Shown here in pieces: positions 16,576-24,534 of a stretch of DNA of 64,000 nt (within the stretch, counting starts at the first letter, position 1; each line of letters opens with the position of its first letter). The DNA lies in assembly GCF_014649915.1 (NCBI RefSeq), contig NZ_BMTY01000015.1:62001-126000 (forward strand). Reading direction: 5' to 3'. This stretch comes from Streptomyces toxytricini. GTDB taxonomy: Bacteria > Actinomycetota > Actinomycetes > Streptomycetales > Streptomycetaceae. The position numbers and the translations under genes are program-made. A model generated the notes under the pieces. It was not told the origin of the DNA. It worked only from the letters and a program-made list of their open reading frames with translations, and searched no databases.

Positions 16576-17436
16576 ATGACGCATGCCGTTTCGCCTGCCC
16601 GCGAAGCAGCCTCCCCCACCCTGTACGGGGGCACGGGGACCCGGCGGATCACCGTCCGCGACCTCATGCTCGCCAAGGAGCGCGGCGAGAAGTGGCCCAT
16701 GCTGACCGCGTACGACGCGATGACCGCGTCCGTGTTCGACGAGGCCGGCATCCCGGTCATCCTGGTCGGCGACTCCATGGGCAACTGCCACCTCGGCTAC
16801 GAGAACACCGTGCCCGTCACGATGGACGAGATGACCCTGCTGTCCGCAGCCGTCGTGCGCGGCACCAGCCGGGCCCTCGTCGTCGGCGACCTGCCGTTCG
16901 GCTCGTACCAGGAGGGCGCTGTACAGGCGCTGCGCAGCGCGACCCGGCTCGTGAAGGAGGCGGGCGTCGGCGCGGTGAAGCTGGAGGGCGGCGAGCGCTC
17001 GCTGCACCAGACGGAGCTGATCGTGCAGGCGGGCATCCCGGTCATGTCCCACCTGGGCCTGACCCCGCAGTCCGTCAACGCGATGGGCTACCGGGTGCAG
17101 GGCCGCGGCGACGAGGCCGCGCACCAGCTGCTCCGCGACGCCAAGGCCGCGCAGGACGCGGGCGCGTTCGCCGTGGTGCTGGAGCTGGTGCCCGCCGAGC
17201 TGGCCGCCGAGGTCACCCGCTCCCTGCACATCCCGACGGTCGGCATCGGCGCGGGCGCGGACTGCGACGCGCAGGTGCTGGTGTGGACGGACATGATGGG
17301 CCTGACCGGCGGGAAGATGCCGAAGTTCGTCAAGCAGTACGCCGCCCTGCGCGCCACCATGACGGACGCGGCGAAGGCGTTCGCCGAGGACGTCGTCGGC
17401 GGGGCGTTCCCGCAGGAGCAGCACAGCTTCCACTGA
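16576..17436 (+). CDS. panB: 3-methyl-2-oxobutanoate hydroxymethyltransferase
   Basis: This 286-residue enzyme transfers a hydroxymethyl group from methylene-tetrahydrofolate to ketoisovalerate, the first committed step of pantothenate and CoA synthesis. It is a TIM barrel with the family motifs MLTAYDAMTASVFDEAGI, ILVGDSMGNCHLGY, VKLEGGE, MSHLGLTPQS and PTVGIGAGADCDAQVLV. ATG 16576 has AAGGAG at 16562-16567 and is preferred over an in-frame ATG at 16555, which has no such site. A strong hairpin at 17490-17516 ends the transcript. No other pan gene is in the window. Confidence 0.96.
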   Translation: MTHAVSPAREAASPTLYGGTGTRRITVRDLMLAKERGEKWPMLTAYDAMTASVFDEAGIPVILVGDSMGNCHLGYENTVPVTMDEMTLLSAAVVRGTSRALVVGDLPFGSYQEGAVQALRSATRLVKEAGVGAVKLEGGERSLHQTELIVQAGIPVMSHLGLTPQSVNAMGYRVQGRGDEAAHQLLRDAKAAQDAGAFAVVLELVPAELAAEVTRSLHIPTVGIGAGADCDAQVLVWTDMMGLTGGKMPKFVKQYAALRATMTDAAKAFAEDVVGGAFPQEQHSFH

Positions 17437-17489
17437 TCCGCCGACCGGCGCCGGACCACCGGGCCGGCAGGCCGCCGACCGCCCCGCGC

Positions 17490-17516
17490 GGCCGGCGGGC
17501 TGCCGGCCCGCCGGCC
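17490..17516 (+). terminator. Terminator after panB
   Basis: GGCCGGCGGGC (17490-17500) pairs perfectly with GCCCGCCGGCC (17506-17516), with loop TGCCG. It separates panB from the repeats of the ABC promoter. Confidence 0.65.
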
Positions 17517-17517
17517 T

Positions 17518-17582
17518 CTGTCGGCCCTGCCGCCATTCGCTGTCGGCACCGCTGTCGGTGGTCTGTCGGTGATCTGTCGGTG
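17518..17582 (+). promoter_or_regulatory. Helically phased CTGTCGG repeats, candidate SARP operator of the ABC exporter
   Basis: CTGTCGG occurs at 17518, 17540, 17552, 17563 and 17574, with spacings of 22, 12, 11 and 11 bases; the last three share CTGTCGGTG. SARP regulators bind direct heptamer repeats with 11-base period just upstream of the -10 region. Here the array ends 20 bases before the ATG at 17603. A SARP gene lies directly downstream of the exporter. Confidence 0.6.
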
Positions 17583-17602
17583 GCCGCTGGTCCCATGGGG
17601 CC

Positions 17603-18670
17603 ATGACGCGAACCGACAACAACCCCCAGCACGGCCCGAACGCCGTCGAGGTCCGGGGACTGGTCAAGCACTTCGGTGAGACCAAGGCCCTGGACGGAGT
17701 CGACCTGGACGTCCGCGAGGGCACCGTCCTCGGCGTCCTCGGCCCCAACGGCGCGGGCAAGACCACCCTGGTCCGCTGCCTTTCCACCCTGCTCGTCCCG
17801 GACGCCGGAACAGCCCGCGTCGCCGGGTACGACGTCGTCCGCCAGCCGCGGCAGCTGCGCCGCACCATCGGCCTGACCGGCCAGTACGCCTCGGTCGACG
17901 AGAAGCTCTCCGGCTGGGAGAACCTGTACATGATCGGCCGGCTGCTGGACCTGTCCCGCAAGGACTCCCGCGCCCGCGCCGACGAGCTGCTGGAGCGGTT
18001 CTCCCTCACGGAGGCCGCCCGCAAGCCCGCCACGACGTACTCGGGCGGCATGCGCCGCCGCCTCGACCTGGCCGCCTCCATGATCGGCCGACCGGCCGTG
18101 CTGTACCTGGACGAGCCCACCACCGGCCTCGACCCCCGCACCCGCAACGAGGTGTGGGACGAGGTGCAGCGGATGGTCGCCGAGGGCGCCACCGTCCTGC
18201 TCACCACCCAGTACATGGAGGAGGCCGAGCACCTCGCGCACGAGCTGACGGTCATCGACCGCGGGCAGGTCATAGCGGGCGGCAGGATCGACGAGCTGAA
18301 GGCCCGCGTCGGCGGCCGCACCCTGCGGATCCGGCCCGCGTCGGCCTCCGACCTGCCGGGCATGGCGCGGGCCCTCGCGGAGGCCGGCCTGGACGGCATC
18401 GCCGGCACGCAGGCCGTGCCGGACGAGGGAGTCCTGCTCGTCCCGATCCTCAGCGACGAGCAGCTGACGGCGGTGGTCGGCCTGCTGGCCGCCCGCGGCT
18501 ACGCGATCGCCGACCTCGGCACCTACCTGCCGAGCCTGGACGAGGTGTTCCTCGCCATCACCGGCCACCGGACCGCCGACGCGCAGGACGCGCCGCCGGC
18601 CGACGGGCAGCAGACCGGCCGCGCGGGCCGGACCGACCGGACCGATCAGAACACGGAGGTCGCGGCATGA
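17603..18670 (+). CDS. ABC transporter ATP-binding protein (DrrA type)
   Basis: This 355-residue nucleotide-binding subunit of a drug-type exporter has Walker A GPNGAGKTTLVRCLS (residues about 49-63), the Q-loop GLTGQYASVD, the signature TYSGGMRRRLDLAAS, Walker B VLYLDEPTTGLDP and the switch His region LLTTQYMEEAE. In the last, the usual His is replaced by Gln, as in DrrA. A C-terminal DUF4162-like extension follows, then a Gln/Thr/Asp-rich tail. The ATG at 17603 has no separate ribosome-binding site and lies 20 bases after phased repeats, so a leaderless transcript under SARP control is likely. ATGA overlap couples it to the permease. Confidence 0.93.
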   Translation: MTRTDNNPQHGPNAVEVRGLVKHFGETKALDGVDLDVREGTVLGVLGPNGAGKTTLVRCLSTLLVPDAGTARVAGYDVVRQPRQLRRTIGLTGQYASVDEKLSGWENLYMIGRLLDLSRKDSRARADELLERFSLTEAARKPATTYSGGMRRRLDLAASMIGRPAVLYLDEPTTGLDPRTRNEVWDEVQRMVAEGATVLLTTQYMEEAEHLAHELTVIDRGQVIAGGRIDELKARVGGRTLRIRPASASDLPGMARALAEAGLDGIAGTQAVPDEGVLLVPILSDEQLTAVVGLLAARGYAIADLGTYLPSLDEVFLAITGHRTADAQDAPPADGQQTGRAGRTDRTDQNTEVAA

Positions 18671-19524
18671 GCACCGCCACCACGAGCAAGCCCGCCGCGG
18701 CCGCCGCGGCCGCCGCACCGGCCGGGACGGGCCCGCTGCCCGGGGAGGGCCGCATCGGCCTGCGGGGCAACCTGCGGCACATCTCCGCCCTGGCCCGCCG
18801 CAACGTCATGCAGCTCAAGGCCGACCCGCAGTCGATGTTCGACGTCGTGTTCATGCCGATCGTGTTCGCGCTGCTGTTCGTGTTCGTCTTCGGCGGCGCC
18901 ATCTCCGGCAACGGCAACCAGGACGCGTACGTCAACTACGTCATCCCCGGCCTGATGGCCATGATGGGCCTGAACGTCGCCATGGGCGTCGGCGTCGGCG
19001 TCAACGACGACTTCAAGAAGGGCGTCATGGACCGCTTCCGGTCCATGCCGATCGCCCGGTCGTCCGTCCTCCTCGCGAAGATCGTCGTCGAGCTGGGGCG
19101 GACGCTGATCGCCATCACGATCCTGCTCGGGGTCGGCTTCCTGCTGGGCCTGTCCATCGAGACGTCGTTCACCGACCTGCTGCTGGCCATCGGGCTCTCC
19201 GCCGTCTTCGGCGCCTCCCTGATGTGGATCTTCATCCTGCTGGGCCTGACCCTGCAGAACGCCCAGGCCGTCCAGGGCGTGGCGATGATGGTCCTGATGC
19301 CGCTCCAGTTCGGCAGCTCGATCTTCGCCCCGCCGTCGACGATGCCGGGCTGGCTGCAGTCCTTCACCGACTACAACCCGCTGTCCCAGCTCGCCGACGC
19401 GGCCCGCGGGCTGATCAACGGCGGACCCGTCGCCCACGCCGTGTGGGTGACCCTGGCCTGGTCGCTGGCCATCACGGTCGTCACCATGCCGCTCGCGGTG
19501 CGCAAGTTCCGCCAGAAGACCTGA
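18667..19524 (+). CDS. ABC transporter permease (DrrB type)
   Basis: This 285-residue ABC-2 permease has six membrane helices after a soluble Ala-rich N terminus. Helices include FMPIVFALLFVFVFGGAI, YVIPGLMAMMGLNVAMGVG, TLIAITILLGVGFLLGL, LIAIG-like and the last WVTLAWSLAITVVTMPLAV. The ABC-2 signature between helices is MDRFRSMPIARSSVLLAKI, with PLSQLADAARGLING before the last helix. It overlaps the ATPase gene by four bases (ATGA). Together they form an exporter for a hydrophobic compound, with daunorubicin exporters as the best known relatives. The substrate is unknown and there is no biosynthetic cluster in the window. Confidence 0.93.
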   Translation: MSTATTSKPAAAAAAAAPAGTGPLPGEGRIGLRGNLRHISALARRNVMQLKADPQSMFDVVFMPIVFALLFVFVFGGAISGNGNQDAYVNYVIPGLMAMMGLNVAMGVGVGVNDDFKKGVMDRFRSMPIARSSVLLAKIVVELGRTLIAITILLGVGFLLGLSIETSFTDLLLAIGLSAVFGASLMWIFILLGLTLQNAQAVQGVAMMVLMPLQFGSSIFAPPSTMPGWLQSFTDYNPLSQLADAARGLINGGPVAHAVWVTLAWSLAITVVTMPLAVRKFRQKT

Positions 19525-19562
19525 TCCGGCCGGACGGTCCGCTCCGGATCGCGTCCCGGACG

Positions 19563-19580
19563 GGCCCCCGGCGGGGGGCC
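19563..19580. terminator. Terminator between the ABC permease and SARP genes
   Basis: GGCCCCC (19563-19569) pairs with GGGGGCC (19574-19580), a 7-bp stem with a 4-base loop between converging genes. Confidence 0.45.
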
Positions 19581-19583
19581 GGG

Positions 19584-22500
19584 TCAGACGAGGGCGGCGG
19601 CCTCCTCCAGGGTGAGGCCGCCGCCCTCGGCGTACGCGGCCCCGTACGCGGCGTCGTCCAGCTCCCCCCGGACCAGCTCCTCGGCGCGTTCCCGGTCCTC
19701 CCGCTCGGTAGCCACCGGGACGTGCCCGTCCGGCAGCAGCGCCCGGTACGCGCCCAGCAGCCGGGCGGCGCGCAGCGCCTCCTCACGGCCGCCGAGCCCG
19801 GCCCGCGCGCGGGCCGCCGTCACCATGCAGACGGCGGGCAGCTGCGGGGCGACCATGTCGGCCAGCGGGTCCCGGGCGGACTCCAGGGCCTGCCGCAGCG
19901 CGCCCAGCGCCTGCTCGTGGCGGCCGTCCTGGTTGTCCAGCCAGGCCACCGTGGCGAGCAGGTAGCAGTCGAAGACGGCGTACGCGCCCATGGCGAACTC
20001 CTCGCGCAGCTGCGTGATGTGCGCGCGGGCCTCCGCGATGCGGCCCCTGCGCCCCAGGCACACCGCCATGAACAGATGGGCGGCCGGCATCGCCTCGTTG
20101 CCGTAGCCGCGGGGCACGCCGCGCAGCACGTCGGTGAGCAGCTCCTCGGCCTCGGCGTGCTGCCCGCTCTCCACCAGCACCCCGGCCATGCGCACCCGCA
20201 GCACCGTCACCTGCGAGGGCGCGCCGAGCCGCTCCGCGTACCGGATCGCCGCCCGGAAGTCCTCGGCGGCGAGCGCGTACAGGCCGCGCTTCTCGCGGGC
20301 CTCCGCGCGGGCCGACAGGGCCTCCGCGCAGCCCCAGTCGTCGCCGAGCGCGGTGAACAGCGCGAGGCTCTCCTCGGCGTCGCGGGAGGCGTCGCCCGCC
20401 CATGCGGCCCGGTTGGCGAGCACGTTCGCCCGCAGCTGCAGGGCGCCGGCGAGCTCCCAGCGGTAGTCGAGGGCGCGGGCGGTCTCGACGGTGGCGTCGA
20501 TGGTCCGGCGCAGCATTTCCGGGTCCCCGCCGATCATCACCGCGTAGATCCACAGCGAGCCGGGGGCCCGGCAGGTCTGCGGCAGGCCCGGCCGGTAGGC
20601 GGCCAGGACGCCCTCGATCAGCGGGCGCACCTCCGGCGAGTTCCAGTTCTCGCTGTTCTGGTCCCGCGCGGCGAGCTGGAGGAGCCGGATGCCGCGCCAG
20701 GCCTCGGTGAGCGCCTCCCCGTGGTACGGCGGCGGCGTGTCGGCGATCCGGTCGTGCACCGGCCCGGCGGGGGCGACGGGCGCGCGGAAGGGGTCGGGGC
20801 CGAGCTCCGCGACGGCGTTCGCCCAGTGCCGGCACTCGGCGCGGAGGTCGTGCATCTGCCAGTACCAGACGAGGCAGTGCACGAGGCACAGCGCCTCCCC
20901 GGCGTCCCGGGCCGCGACGGCCCGGCGCAGCGCGCTGCGGATGTTCTCGTAGTCGGCCGCGAGCCGCTCCCCGGCCTCCCGCTGCCCCGCCCCGCGCAGC
21001 AGCGGCTCGACGGCCCGGGCGAACTCCCGGTAGTGCACGAGGTGCCGCGCCTCGGCGGCCTCCGCCTCCCCCGCCTCGGCGGAGAGCCGCTCCCCGGCGT
21101 ACTCGGCGACGGTCTCCAGCATCCGGTACCGCATGCCGCCGGGCCCGGGCGCGGCGATGACGAGCGACTTGTCGACGAGCGACCCGACGACTGAGGCGAC
21201 GTCCCCGGTACGGACGACGACGCGCCCCCGCCCGCCGGCACCGGCGGCGGGTGCGGCTCCGCCGGCACCGGCCGCGGGGGCCCCCGCCGGGAGCGGGCCG
21301 GCGGCACCGGGCACGGCCCGGCCGAGGGTGTGCCCGGCCGCATCCACCGGCCCCGGGACGGACGCGTCGTGGGGGGTCGCGGCCGGCGGCGGCGGGGGCT
21401 CGGGGTCGGCGCAGACGGCTTCGGCGGCGGGAAGGTCGCAGCCGCCGGCGAAGACCGACAGGCGGGCGAGGACCCGGCGTTCCGCCGCGTCGAGGAGCTC
21501 CCACGACCAGTCGACGACCGCGCGCAGCGTCTGCTGCCGCGGCAGGACGGTGCGCGCCCCGCCCGTCAGCAGCCGGAACCGGTCGTCCAGCCGGTCCGCG
21601 ATCTGCCGGAGCGTCAGCAGCCGCAGCCGCGCCGCCGCCAGCTCGATCGCGAGCGGGAGGCCGTCCAGGCGCCGGCAGATCTCGGCCGCCGCGCCGGGGT
21701 CCTCGGCGACGGTGAAGCCGGGGCGGGCGGCGGCGCCGCGGTCGTCGAGGAGCCGCAGCGCGGCGGGGTCCGGCAGCGGCTCCACGGGCCGCAGGAACTC
21801 CCCCGGCACGCCGAGCGGTTCGCGGCTGGTGGCCAGGATCCGCACGCCGGGGCAGTGCGTGAGGAGCCGTTCGGCCAGCTCGGCGGCGGCCCCGACGACG
21901 TGCTCGCAGTTGTCGAGGACCAGCAGCATCGCGCGCCGGGCGCAGTGCTCGGTGAGGCGGGCGAGCGGCTCGTCGCCCGCCCGTTCGGTCAGGGCCCGCA
22001 GCTCCTCCGCGGAGGCTCCGCGGAGCTTGGTCTCGCGGGCGCCGAGCGCGGTGAGGACGGCCTCGGGGACGTCGTCCGGGTCGGTGACGGGTGCCAGTTC
22101 GGCGAACCACACGCCGTCGGGCCACCGCTCCCCGCCGGCCGCGCCCGCGGCGTGGGCCTCGGCGGCCTCCTGCGACAGGCGGGTCTTGCCGGCGCCGCCC
22201 GGCCCCAGCAGGGTGACGAGCCGGGCACGTCCGAGGTCCGCGCCGATGGCCCGGATGTCCTCCTCGCGCCCGACGAACGTCGTCAGCCGCGCCTTCAGGT
22301 TCCCGGGCCGCGCCTCCGGAACGGCCGCGGGCCCTGCGGCCCGCACGGGCTCCCCGCCCGGTACGGGCTCCCCGGCCGCCTCGCCGGGAGGCCCGGGCGG
22401 CGGCGCGAGGAGTTCGGCGTGCAGGGCGCGCAGGGCCGGCCCGGGGTCCGCGCCGAGCCGGCCGGCGAGCTCCTGCCGGACCTCCTCGTAGGCGGCGAGC

Positions 22501-23114
22501 GCCTGCGCCGCCCGCCCCGCGTCGCGCAGCGCGCGGATCCGCAGCGCCTGGAGCGGCTCGTCCAGCGGGTGCCGCCCGCACAGCTCGGCGAGCTCGGGCA
22601 GGACGCGCTCCGCCTCGCCGAGGGCGAGGGCCGCCGCGAGCCGCCCCCGCCGCGCGTCGGCCCGTACGGCCTCCCAGCGCGCGGCCTCCGCGCCCGGCTC
22701 GGGCAGGTCGGCCAGGGCCGGGCCGCGCCACAGCGCGAGCGCCTCGTCGTACAGGGCCGCCGCCCGCGCCGGATCCCGCTCGACGGCCGCGGCGGCGGTG
22801 CGGGCGAGCCGCTCGAAGCGGTACGCGTCGACGTCCTCGCGGGCGGCCGCGAGCGCATAACCGCCCTCCGCGGAACGCACCGCATCCGGCCCCAGCGCCC
22901 GCCGCAGCCGCCCGACCAGCGCCTGCAGCGCGGCCGGCCCGTCGGCGGGGGGCCCGCCGGCCCACACGTCGGCGACGAGCAGGTGCACCGGCACGGCCCG
23001 CCCGGCCCGCAGCGCGAGCGCGGTCAGCAGGGCGCGCAGCCGCGCCCCGCCGACGGCGACGGGCGTCCCGTCGCCCCGAACGACCTGAACGGAACCGAGG
23101 ATCGCGTAGCGCAC
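19584..23114 (-). CDS. AfsR/SARP family transcriptional regulator with NB-ARC and TPR-like domains
   Basis: This 1176-residue regulator begins with an OmpR-like winged helix (residues 1-95, RYAILGSVQVVR and GGARLRALLTAL) and a BTAD domain (about 95-245, with DVDAYRFERLAR and LDEPLQALRIRALRDAGR). An NB-ARC STAND ATPase follows, with Walker A VTLLGPGGAGKTRLS (about 300-314), LLVLDNCEHVV and GLPLAIELAAARL. The C terminus from about 650 is helical TPR-like repeats after a Pro/Ala/Gly-rich linker. The class activates antibiotic or export genes by binding 11-base direct repeats. The neighbouring exporter has exactly such repeats, so it is the probable target. The GTG at 23114 gives the conserved domain start, with a weak GACAAT hexamer 6 bases upstream. 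Confidence 0.92.
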   Translation of the reverse strand: MRYAILGSVQVVRGDGTPVAVGGARLRALLTALALRAGRAVPVHLLVADVWAGGPPADGPAALQALVGRLRRALGPDAVRSAEGGYALAAAREDVDAYRFERLARTAAAAVERDPARAAALYDEALALWRGPALADLPEPGAEAARWEAVRADARRGRLAAALALGEAERVLPELAELCGRHPLDEPLQALRIRALRDAGRAAQALAAYEEVRQELAGRLGADPGPALRALHAELLAPPPGPPGEAAGEPVPGGEPVRAAGPAAVPEARPGNLKARLTTFVGREEDIRAIGADLGRARLVTLLGPGGAGKTRLSQEAAEAHAAGAAGGERWPDGVWFAELAPVTDPDDVPEAVLTALGARETKLRGASAEELRALTERAGDEPLARLTEHCARRAMLLVLDNCEHVVGAAAELAERLLTHCPGVRILATSREPLGVPGEFLRPVEPLPDPAALRLLDDRGAAARPGFTVAEDPGAAAEICRRLDGLPLAIELAAARLRLLTLRQIADRLDDRFRLLTGGARTVLPRQQTLRAVVDWSWELLDAAERRVLARLSVFAGGCDLPAAEAVCADPEPPPPPAATPHDASVPGPVDAAGHTLGRAVPGAAGPLPAGAPAAGAGGAAPAAGAGGRGRVVVRTGDVASVVGSLVDKSLVIAAPGPGGMRYRMLETVAEYAGERLSAEAGEAEAAEARHLVHYREFARAVEPLLRGAGQREAGERLAADYENIRSALRRAVAARDAGEALCLVHCLVWYWQMHDLRAECRHWANAVAELGPDPFRAPVAPAGPVHDRIADTPPPYHGEALTEAWRGIRLLQLAARDQNSENWNSPEVRPLIEGVLAAYRPGLPQTCRAPGSLWIYAVMIGGDPEMLRRTIDATVETARALDYRWELAGALQLRANVLANRAAWAGDASRDAEESLALFTALGDDWGCAEALSARAEAREKRGLYALAAEDFRAAIRYAERLGAPSQVTVLRVRMAGVLVESGQHAEAEELLTDVLRGVPRGYGNEAMPAAHLFMAVCLGRRGRIAEARAHITQLREEFAMGAYAVFDCYLLATVAWLDNQDGRHEQALGALRQALESARDPLADMVAPQLPAVCMVTAARARAGLGGREEALRAARLLGAYRALLPDGHVPVATEREDRERAEELVRGELDDAAYGAAYAEGGGLTLEEAAALV

Positions 23115-23266
23115 CGCCCCATTGTCCCCACCCCGGCGCCCACCCCCGCCCCGATTTTCCCGCACGGCCCCACCCCGCTCCCGGGGCCTCCTCAGCCCGT
23201 CGCGTCCCTGCGTGGAGCCCCGGGCCCCCTCCCCGGCCGCCGGCAGCGGGAGGTAGGTTTCGCGGC

Positions 23267-24067
23267 ATGGTTCATCAGGGGACGCGCAGTGAGCGCCAGG
23301 TCAGTTCCGTTTTCCTCGGCATAGTCGCGATCATGGCGGTCACGGGGTGGGCCGTGTGGACGGGCTACTCGCAGAGCGCCGGGCTCGCGGTGTTCCTCTT
23401 CGTCACGTCGGCGTGGCTGGTCTCGCTGTGCCTGCACGAGTACGCACACGCCCGGACGGCCCTGCACGGCGGCGACCTCACCGTCGGCGCCAAGGGCTAC
23501 CTGACGCTGAACCCCCTGAAGTACACGCACGTCCTGCTCAGCGTCGTCCTCCCGCTGATCTTCGTGATCATGGGCGGCATCGGCCTGCCCGGCGGCGCCG
23601 TGTTCATCGAGCGGGACCGGATCCGGGGCCGCTGGAAGCACAGCCTGATCTCGGCGGCGGGCCCGCTGACGAACGTGGCGTTCGCCGTCGTCTGCACCGC
23701 CCCGTTCTGGCTGGGCGCGCTGGACGGGGTGCCGCAGCCGTTCCGCTTCGCGCTGGCGTTCCTCGCTCTGCTGCAGGTGTCGGCGTCGATCCTGAACTTC
23801 CTGCCGGTGCCGGGCCTCGACGGCTACGGGGTCATCGAGCCCTGGCTGTCGTACCGGGTGCGCCGGGAGCTGGCGCCGCTGGCGCCGGTCGGGCTGATCG
23901 CGGTGTTCGCGCTGCTGTGGATCCCGGCCGTGAACGCGGTCTTCTTCGACGTGGTGCACGGCGCCCTGTCGGCGCTGGGCGTGCAGGACCTCGACACCTA
24001 CTGCGGCTTCGAGCTGTACCGCTTCTGGGAGGACACCGAGGGCTTCTGCGCGGCACCCGAGTCCTGA
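23267..24067 (+). CDS. Site-2 protease family (M50) zinc metalloprotease-like membrane protein
   Basis: This 266-residue multi-pass protein has the zinc motif HEYAHA (HExxH) in the first core helix (VSLCLHEYAHART) and the third zinc ligand region NFLPVPGLDGYGV (LDG motif). It lacks PDZ or CBS domains. Such short M50 homologues are widespread in actinobacteria; substrates such as anti-sigma factors are known only for larger members. The ATG at 23267 lies 7 bases after a TAGGTT hexamer and 15 after a GGAGG, so the leader is very short or absent. It converges on a small membrane protein gene. Confidence 0.9.
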   Translation: MVHQGTRSERQVSSVFLGIVAIMAVTGWAVWTGYSQSAGLAVFLFVTSAWLVSLCLHEYAHARTALHGGDLTVGAKGYLTLNPLKYTHVLLSVVLPLIFVIMGGIGLPGGAVFIERDRIRGRWKHSLISAAGPLTNVAFAVVCTAPFWLGALDGVPQPFRFALAFLALLQVSASILNFLPVPGLDGYGVIEPWLSYRVRRELAPLAPVGLIAVFALLWIPAVNAVFFDVVHGALSALGVQDLDTYCGFELYRFWEDTEGFCAAPES

Positions 24068-24086
24068 CGCCGGGCGGGCCGGCGGG

Positions 24087-24272
24087 TCAGCCGGCCTGGC
24101 GGGCGGCCTTGCGGGCCCGCTCGCGGCGGATGTAGTACCAGGCCATGTTGGAGGACAGGCCGGCCAGCAGCACCCAGACGATGCCGAGGAAGCTGCCCTC
24201 CACGAAGGCGACCACGGCCGCCGCCACGGACAGCACGCAGACGAGGAGGGCGAAGACGGCGAGGCGGGGCAT
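24087..24272 (-). CDS. Small two-helix membrane protein
   Basis: This 61-residue protein consists of two hydrophobic helices (VFALLVCVLSVAAAVVAFV and FLGIVWVLLAGLSSNMAWYYI) and a basic tail (RRERARKAARQAG). ATG 24272 follows AGGAGA. It is conserved-looking by composition and typical of small streptomycete membrane proteins, but has no family I can name. It ends 20 bases from the converging M50 gene and shares its upstream region with the TerD fusion gene. Confidence 0.75.
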   Translation of the reverse strand: MPRLAVFALLVCVLSVAAAVVAFVEGSFLGIVWVLLAGLSSNMAWYYIRRERARKAARQAG

Positions 24273-24534
24273 GGGATACGTCTCCTAGACGGGGCACGGA
24301 ACGGCATCGAGCCCCTCCAGTGTCCCCCACACCCCACCCGGCCCCGCGCCGCCACCCCCCACCCCGCCAGGGGCGCCCTCGGTCCTTTTCCCCGTTCGCC
24401 GGATCGGGGGCCTCCAGCGCCGCTAGGGTGCGCCCGACGGTGTGTCGCGCATCACGCGCCGCGAGCACAGAGGCAAAACGACAGCCCGGCCCGCTCGGCC
24501 CGCCGCAGCGGAAGCGGGCGACTGGGGGGTACGC

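Noticed and set aside
19783..23268. Very long Arg/Gly/Ala-rich frame parallel to the SARP gene
   Set aside because: It is an out-of-frame shadow of the SARP gene with no recognisable motif.
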